A stretch of 64,000 bases of DNA from Drechmeria coniospora. Its lineage: Eukaryota > Ascomycota > Sordariomycetes > Hypocreales > Ophiocordycipitaceae. The position numbers were made by a program, and so were the translations under genes. Below the pieces are notes generated by a model, which saw nothing but the letters and a program-made list of their open reading frames with translations, did no database searches and was not told the origin of the DNA. The stretch is from the NCBI RefSeq assembly GCF_001625195.1, contig NC_054389.1:2760147-2824146 (forward strand), read 5' to 3'. Below, piece by piece: positions 57,704 through 64,000 of the stretch (the stretch's first letter is position 1; each line of letters begins with the position of its first letter).

Positions 57704-60579
57704 TCAATCCAGGTTAGGTGGCCAGCTGCCGCCGCTCAATGACGCGCCTAGGACGTCAAAACCGGCCGCGGCTTGGTCTCCGGTATCCGATTCAGTTGGC
57801 TGGAAGCGGCCGTCCCAATTGGTGCTGCCGTCGAAGGCGAACATGGAACTGCCTGCAGTGGTCCCGTCGAGGTCCCAGCCATTAAAGTTGTGTTGCCATC
57901 GCACGCTGTCGTCGAGGATCCATTGCTGACCGTTGACATTCAACCCCTTCCCGGACGACATTTGTCGATGGTCGTATGCGCGTGCGCCCGTTCTCGTCAT
58001 GCCGAGGTGGTTGCTGCCGCTGGCCGCCACACCACCCCCGCTGACAAGAGGGAGTGGCGACAAAGAAACCGGTAGTGGTGCACTTGCAGTGTTAACGTTC
58101 CACTCGGTGAGCAAATCGGGCCTTATGTCGCCTTCAAGCGCCGTGTTGGGCATGGGCAGGCTTTGCTGTTGGGCGCAGGCAGCAACAACGCTCGCTGCTC
58201 GATGGTCAATGTCGATGGTGGACTCAGCAGGTAGCGCAACATGTTTCAGATGCCTCGACGCATTGTCGTTCGACGGATTGTACATCTGCGGATGCGAGTA
58301 GCCCCCGTGCGACGTCGAGGCCAAGCCGACATCCGACATTCCCGGGGAGGCCTTAACGCTCGACCCGGGTGACGATGGGACGTCGGAGGTGTTGAAGTAA
58401 CCAAACTTGTCATCGGTCCGCCTCAGGACAAACGAGGCATCGTCGGGTAGCTCGCAGTTCCACTTCCTCGTAAGGGCGCTGAGAATGCTGAGGGTTCGTC
58501 GAGCGCAGAGCCAGTCCTCGGCAATCTCCTCAAGATGCTTGACACCGTGGATGATGTCCCTTCGGGCGCCCTTCTCCGGTAGGTTGAGAAGATGTATCGT
58601 GCAGGCACTGTGGATCATGTAGACGGCAATGTTGCAGATCTGTCGCAGGTTGTACGTCTTCTTGTACAGTCGCATGAGCCTCGAGATGGCCTCGGCATTG
58701 GCCGTGCATATTCTGCGCGGTGAAACATTCGCAGGCAGGGGCGAGACGGATGGAGAGTATTTCAGGAAAGGCCTGAAGAGGTGGATGTACTGTAGGTGGA
58801 AGAACATGCTGATCGCTGTTGTTAGCTAGTGAACTACGTAGTATCGTCCACGCCGACTTCGGTGCAGGAAGCCGACGAGAGGGTGAGATCGCGAGACGGC
58901 AAGGGGTATCGGCAGCGTACTTACTGCATGAGAATCACGTTGGGCAGCTGCCCTTCCTTTGGTGCAAACTCCTTGGGTAGCTTGCTGCGCCACTCCTCCA
59001 ACCGCTGGTGGATCTCGCCGAGCTTCTTGAGTTCTATCGTCTTGCCCCTAGACCGGCCAATATGGTTGGGGTGGTAGAAGAAGATGAGCAGGTCGCTGCT
59101 GATTTCGCACAGGCTCGAGAGCTGCAAAGCGGCCGCCCTTGTTCTCCACGGCTGCCTGCGGGAATCACCATGACTTCCCTGGTGATGGCCTTTGTCGGCG
59201 TCAGCGTCGGTATCGGTGAGGGGCGACCAGGTGGCCAGGTCCTCGTCGGCGAGAACATCAAATTTCGACACGTTGGATGTGCTCCTGGGAAGCTGTGGCA
59301 GCCTGCCTAAGTAGTTGGACCAACATTTGTCGAACAGGAAGCACCCCCAGAAGGTGACCTTTCTGGCGTCGTTCTCATCGTCGCCGATGCGCTGCTTCGT
59401 CGTCCCGTCCAACTCGAGATTTAGGCCAAGGTCCTGGGCCATGCGGAAGCTCATGCCGCTATACACCCACCCTTTGGACTCGCGCGCGCACCCGGCCTCC
59501 CTGACAGACATCAGAGCCAAGGCCTGCACTGTGGCAAGGCACGGCTTCTCAAATTCATCGTCGGCGAGGATGAGCCGTTTCGCCTCGGCAAAGAAGTGGT
59601 CGCCTTTGGTTCTGGAGTCGCCGGGCGTTGCGCAGGCAGCGGAGACGTCGGTGAAGTGGCAGCCCAGGGCGAGCATGGCGTTGACTAGCAAAGGCGAGCA
59701 ATGGGCCGTCTCGCCACGCACCAAGCCAGCGGCACCCCTCCGAAAGTCACGCCAGAAGAGCTTCTTTGACAGGGTGGTGAAGTAGGCGTAGTGGTAGGTA
59801 AAGTACATGCCCAGAAGGTGGCTGATGAGGCCGACGTCGGTTGTGACTCGGGTCCAGGAGGTGACGACAGCTTCATCGGTCGTGAGCGTGAGAGGCGGGG
59901 AGTATTGGTCCGCTGACGCACCGGGCTCTTGGAACTCCTCCAACTCGGTTTCGTTGGCGGCGCCGCTACCAAGGTACGAGGACTCGTTGGCATGTATGAG
60001 GTGCGAGGTGCCACCGATGAATCGGACAAGGCCATTCTCCAGCCGGAGCTCCCCCATCTTCCGAGCCAAGTCCTTCTCTCCCTCCATGGGCATGAATCCC
60101 AGGGCGCAGTCCTCGTCATCCTGGTCGGCCGCCGCCGCCACGTCGCCATCCGGACCAGGGACAGGGTTGGCGAGTTGCCGGGCCAGGTCGTCAAGGCTGT
60201 CGCAGCCGCGGATTCGCTGGACAATTCCCGACACATCTTCTTCTGAGGCGTTGATGATGGCCTCTACGAGCACCTGCAGGGTGGAACTGCGAGCCTCGAG
60301 ACAGTCCACTTTTCCGCGGTAGACGCCTTTTCGGCGGTGGTCCGAGGTAGGGTCGTAGATGCACTCGGTACGATAGACGCTGGCGCAGGCGGCGCAGCTG
60401 GGGTGGGCGCCGTCGCATTTCGACTTGCGTTTCCGGCACGCGATGCACGCAGTGCTGATGCATCTCCGCTTCCGACTCGAGGACTCGGCACCCTGGCGCG
60501 ACTTCTGCTTGGTGACCGTGGACGAGGTCGCATCGATTGACGGATCCGACGACGGCCACTCGTGACCCGTCCGAAGCAT
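57704..60579 (-). CDS. Zn(II)2Cys6 transcription factor, NIT4/NirA-like
   Basis: A nuclear regulator of about 919 residues from two exons (60579-58925, 58808-57704), joined as VILMHMFFHLQYIH. The zinc cluster is near the N-terminus (C45, C48, C55, C62, C65, C73; STACIACRKRKSKCDGAHPS then CAACASVYRTECIYDP) and is followed by DHRRKGVYRGKVD and a probable coiled coil (STLQVLVEAIINASEEDV). This DNA-binding block resembles, from memory, the nitrate regulators NIT4/NirA; the pathway assignment is tentative. A Fungal_trans region follows: LLGMYFTYHYAYFTTLSKKL, LVNAMLALGCHF, YSGMSFRMAQDLGLNLEL and VTFWGCFLFDKCWSNYLGR. The C-terminal 250 residues are Ser/Gly/Asn-rich. No nitrate-assimilation gene is adjacent. 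Confidence 0.88.
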
Positions 60580-61927
60580 CGTTGGGGGCCAGCGAAGGGG
60601 AGTTGCCGGTCACGCCGAGGTAGTCGTGTCGGAGAGAACGGCTACGACTCACGGCTACGGCGAGTCTGGGAGAGGAAGTCCTCCTCCTGCCCGTCTTGAA
60701 TGTTTCTTTCTGTCCCTGCAGGACACGACAGGCAAATGATGGAGGAGAGATGGAGAACTGCACAATGCTGACGAGTGAGTGAATCCCTCTGCTCTGCTCT
60801 GCTCGGCATACCAGCGGACCCAATGTCGCATACCGTGAAACCGTCGGCCATCTAGCACCCGCCCCCTGTTACGAGACGACACCACGAGCGGCAGAGGACA
60901 GGGGAGGAATGGACCAGTTCGAATAAGCGTTTTCTGTCTTACCGAGTGTTCCGTTCGGTTTATTACTGGGTTGCATCCAGAAGTGCTCGTGAATTGCAAT
61001 TGATGGCTCGATGTCTCGTCACTCGTGATGAGGTTGACGGGCTGCGATTCCCTCGATCTCGGACGATTCCACACCGTTTGCAAGGGGGGGTGGGAGCTGT
61101 CGAGAGAGAACTGTGATTGGTCCTGGATCAACCGATTCAGGTAGGTAATCTGTACAGATAGTACGGAGTACCAGTCGACTATACAATTACTGGACACGAA
61201 TCGCCGCCAGCTGAACTTTCTTCCTCCATCCAACTGACCTTCTAACCTAACCTAGGCAGGTCTAATTAGGTAAGGGAGGAGTTGAGTACTCGTACAGTAC
61301 AAGTATGTGACAGTTTCTTGCTGGAATTAGCACGGCAGTATTAATACTCCGTACAGCACGGTCGACCAACAGCCTCCGCAGTTGTACAGTAACAAGGTAA
61401 TAAGGTACAGTAATACGGAGTACAAGTAGGTTGCGTCCTCCAATTGTTTTTCGGGGCCTCCTTGTGTCTAAAAGTAAATACCTAAGCATACACAGGTAGT
61501 ACTCCGTACAGTGAGTTTAATTTATTGCTGCGCCTCACTTGCACTTACTTACACTCATGTGGATGGCAACATCTAGTTGTACGTTGTAAACGCATAATAA
61601 TATTTGCATCCGCGTCACGCTTGTCGCGTCGCAAAGGCCTCATATACGCTCTGGTCAAATCGGCCCCGATGGAGAATTCGTTATGGACAGTACCTGATTG
61701 CATTGACTACGTACCTAGCTCCCATCGAGCACCACACCAGTGGTAGCACAGAGTGTTTGTCGCACACACATGTAGCCTTTCCTGATTGCAGGTACTCCGT
61801 AGGTTCCTACGAAGGTATATTATACATTGCTATTGTACGGACTACGGATGGCTTCGATTGAGCATCAGTCAAGCCAACCCACCCTCAACTTCAGTGCCTC
61901 ATGCCCGGCCTACCGTAAGCCTCCCGT
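60580..61927. promoter_or_regulatory. Spacer upstream of the NIT4-like gene with GTAC island
   Basis: This holds the promoter of the NIT4-like gene on its left and the 3' flank of the uS4m gene on its right. A GTAC island from about 61150 to 61510 carries motifs at 61161-61171, 61345-61354, 61414-61423 and 61499-61509, with another 10-mer at 61792-61801. A CCTAACCTAACCTAGG-like run lies near 61242-61256, too short to call telomere-like. No gene is seen. Confidence 0.55.
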
Positions 61928-63688
61928 TCAGCCTCGCTCCAAGTACCAGTTGTGCGTCAGCTGGTTCGTCAAGTAGCTGAATGGCGTAGGAACCTCCGCC
62001 ATGCCCTTTCGAGCCACCGGGTGACGAAGGTAGACTGCGGCGCAAATGTTGGGGTTGACTTCGAGGTAGCGAGGAATGAAAGCAAAAGCCGACATGAAAG
62101 GTCGCGGTCGCCATGGTGTGGCGTACGGCTTGCTGTCATCGATGGGGTTCTCCTGGTCATACTGGAGAAGCTTTCCCAGCTTGCGCATCTCTTCTCTGGA
62201 CAACTGAGAGGAACCCATGATTTGTATCGCCTTCTCCTTTTGCTGCTCCGAGAGCCCTTCTAGACCCTTATCCATCTGCCGCTTCCTGTTGTGTTGTTCC
62301 ACTTCTTGTTCTCCCTCAGGAGCGCCGGACATTTCCTCGCGAGGTTTCAAGGAAAGTTTTTCGAAGCTCTCGCGCATAAGCTCGTGACTCTTCATCTGTA
62401 GCTGAAGATCCTCCATCAAGTCCTGCGCATTCATTTCGCTGTCCTCGGGATGTGACAGGAAGCGTTTGGCATCGGCCCGAAATAGCCGGAGTTGCTTTTT
62501 TTCCTTGGCTGTGAGATCTTTGGGGTTGGTTTGCAACAACTTCCTGACGTCCTTGAGGAGAAACCTGAGCGTCTTATTGTTCATTTCCCACGTCTCCCCT
62601 TGCGTCAAAGATTCGATTCCTGAGCTCGCCAAATCATGGCTGGGAGTGGCTTCGGCCTCGTCTGCAGCGACGTCTTTGCTTGAACTGGTCGGGTCTTCTC
62701 CATCACCTGCACGCGTGGCAGTGGATTCTGCCAAAGCATGTCGTGTCGCCTTGCCGCCCGAGGACTGGTCCACGATGCCTTTCAAGAATTCATCGGCCTT
62801 CTTCTTGCGTGACTGAAGGTTTTCGCGCAGGCGTTTGTTTCCCTCGGGTTGTTTCTGCTGCCCTGTGCCATACATGACTTTTTCGATGTCGACCTGGAAC
62901 ATGTCGCCTGGATTCAGTTGGTAGGACGGATGAATCATCTGCGCCCGGTCAATACAAATACAGCGTGGAAGAAATCAATATAGTTGCGCAACCGCGTCAC
63001 TGGGATGAAGGCCTTATGTACCTTTTTACCATTGACCATGACGGCCCCATGGATGACAAACTGTCGAGCCTGTCGGACACTACTCGCAAACAAAGCTCGG
63101 AACACTGCCGTGTCCAGCCTCCGTTCGAGGGGAGCGAACGTCATTTGCATGTAAGGCGTCATTTTGGAAAACTGGTCTGACAGCAGCTTATTGACATCTC
63201 CGAATGGTGGCGGCTTCCGTCGTGATTTCTCTTGCATGCTGAGCCCGGGGACTTTTGAGTACGAGTCGGCTGTTACATTGGATGTTGTCAAGCCGGATCC
63301 ACGCCCTGCGGCCTGCTCGGAGCCATCATTGGCAGCCAGATACTGGGGAGGCAGATCGACGGCGGACAGGAGTCGACGGGAAAACTGGCGCACCCATTTC
63401 TTCTCCGGTATGTGCTCACCGTGGTACGCTCTCGTTTTTGCCTTGGCAGCCCACTTCTGCTGGAAAAAAGTCGGCGTTCCCCTTATTTGGGGCTCGCGGC
63501 CAACCTGACGGTAGAGGTTGTAGAGGTTATACTTGTTCCACGATTGCCGCAGCTTCTATGCCATTGAATCGAGGTCAGCAAAAAGGACAACAAATGAGGC
63601 GCTGTGGGAGGCACTGGGATCGCAATGCGTTGGGGAAGAGGATACGTACGGGCCGGCTAAGGCTGTAGAAGCGGTATGGCTTGCGCAT
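61928..63688 (-). CDS. Mitochondrial small ribosomal subunit protein uS4m (Nam9-like)
   Basis: A protein of the mitochondrial small ribosomal subunit, needed for mitochondrial translation. Exons 63688-63650, 63555-63022 and 62938-61928 give 527 residues, all junctions in phase 0. The first exon encodes only [13 protein letters not shown], then [20 protein letters not shown] and [20 protein letters not shown], as in Nam9-type proteins. The S4 RNA-binding domain is recognisable in [37 protein letters not shown] and [17 protein letters not shown] long charged, Glu/Lys/Gln-rich insert of about 200 residues follows, far larger than bacterial S4. The C-terminus ([20 protein letters not shown]...[20 protein letters not shown]) is conserved among fungal homologues. 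Without intron 2 the frame breaks after GKKV. Confidence 0.9.
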
Positions 63689-64000
63689 CTTGACAAAGCC
63701 TACCCCCTTGGGACTGGAGATTGTAGGTCGAAGCCGTTGTTCAATGGGCAAGTCGTCTGTCTGTCTGCCTGTCCCAAAAATTCGGCGCAGCTGCCCAGCT
63801 CTCTCGGACGAATTTACCCGCCGGTCCGACAGGCAAGGTACGGAGAACATTCAACACTTAAGTATATGTACATTGGTTAGTGCATGTGTACCTAGTACAG
63901 TACTAAAGTCGGTATACTTACTAGGCAGGTACGGAAAAAGTACATGTTCAGTAATCCGTCGGAGTACAAGTATATACTTAAGCACTGTAAGTACTGGCAC
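63689..64000. other. Upstream flank of uS4m gene, GTAC-rich window edge
   Basis: The last 170 bp are again rich in GTAC words (TACGGAGAAC near 63838, GTACAGTACT near 63895, GGAGTAC near 63961), so another island begins here and continues beyond the window. No gene is seen. Confidence 0.5.

Noticed and set aside
61242..61256. CCTAACCTAACC-like telomere-type run
   Set aside because: Only about two units, lies inside the chromosome between housekeeping genes, and matches CTAAC-type words expected by chance.

Overview
The window is nuclear DNA of a filamentous ascomycete, most likely a Sordariomycete and possibly Hypocreales (inference). Genes carry short introns of about 50-220 nt with GT..AG ends and CTAAC/CTGAC-like branch sites. 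There are three Zn(II)2Cys6 regulators, a two-subunit fungal type I fatty acid synthase and a Ku70 with a SAP tail. Coding DNA is GC-rich, and the intergenic DNA is distinctly AT-richer. I support 17 protein-coding genes and no RNA gene, transposon or CRISPR array. Exon coordinates come from reading-frame continuity, splice sites and family conservation recalled from memory; no search was run.

Left part (0-16 kb): a Zn2Cys6 regulator (+), a TatD-like metallo-hydrolase (-), a small two-helix membrane protein (+), the kinetochore subunit Spc24 (-) divergent from the mitochondrial fission protein Fis1 (+), a CDC3/AspB-type septin (-) and ferrochelatase (-). Middle (16-32 kb): Ku70 (+), a large Gln/His-rich Zn2Cys6 protein (+), a DHA1-type MFS transporter (-), a PPR-like mitochondrial protein (-) and the Sm-like protein Lsm4 (+). 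The core (32-48 kb) is the divergent FAS2 (-) / FAS1 (+) pair. Together these encode the complete alpha6beta6 fatty acid synthase, separated by a 3.6 kb spacer. Right part (49-64 kb): guanine deaminase (+), an uncharacterised charged protein (-), a protein with a bZIP-like basic region (-), a third Zn2Cys6 regulator resembling NIT4/NirA (-) and mitochondrial ribosomal protein uS4m (-). This is ordinary housekeeping synteny, not a secondary-metabolite cluster.

The most unusual signal lies between the genes. Many intergenic spacers are packed with the tetramer GTAC, most often as the 11-mer GTACGGAGTAC or its complement GTACTCCGTAC, in dozens of full or near-full copies. Copies also occur as perfect inverted pairs, as an 11-bp tandem derivative, and as an apparent 10-bp insertion that distinguishes the two halves of a tandem duplication at 30.1 kb. 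The motif is absent from coding sequence and from a stretch of roughly 11.7 kb (49.4-61.1 kb). Other points worth a look are a GC-AG intron in FAS1, an Lsm4 first coding exon that is only the ATG, an unresolved septin 5' end, and a shared intron position inside two zinc-cluster domains.
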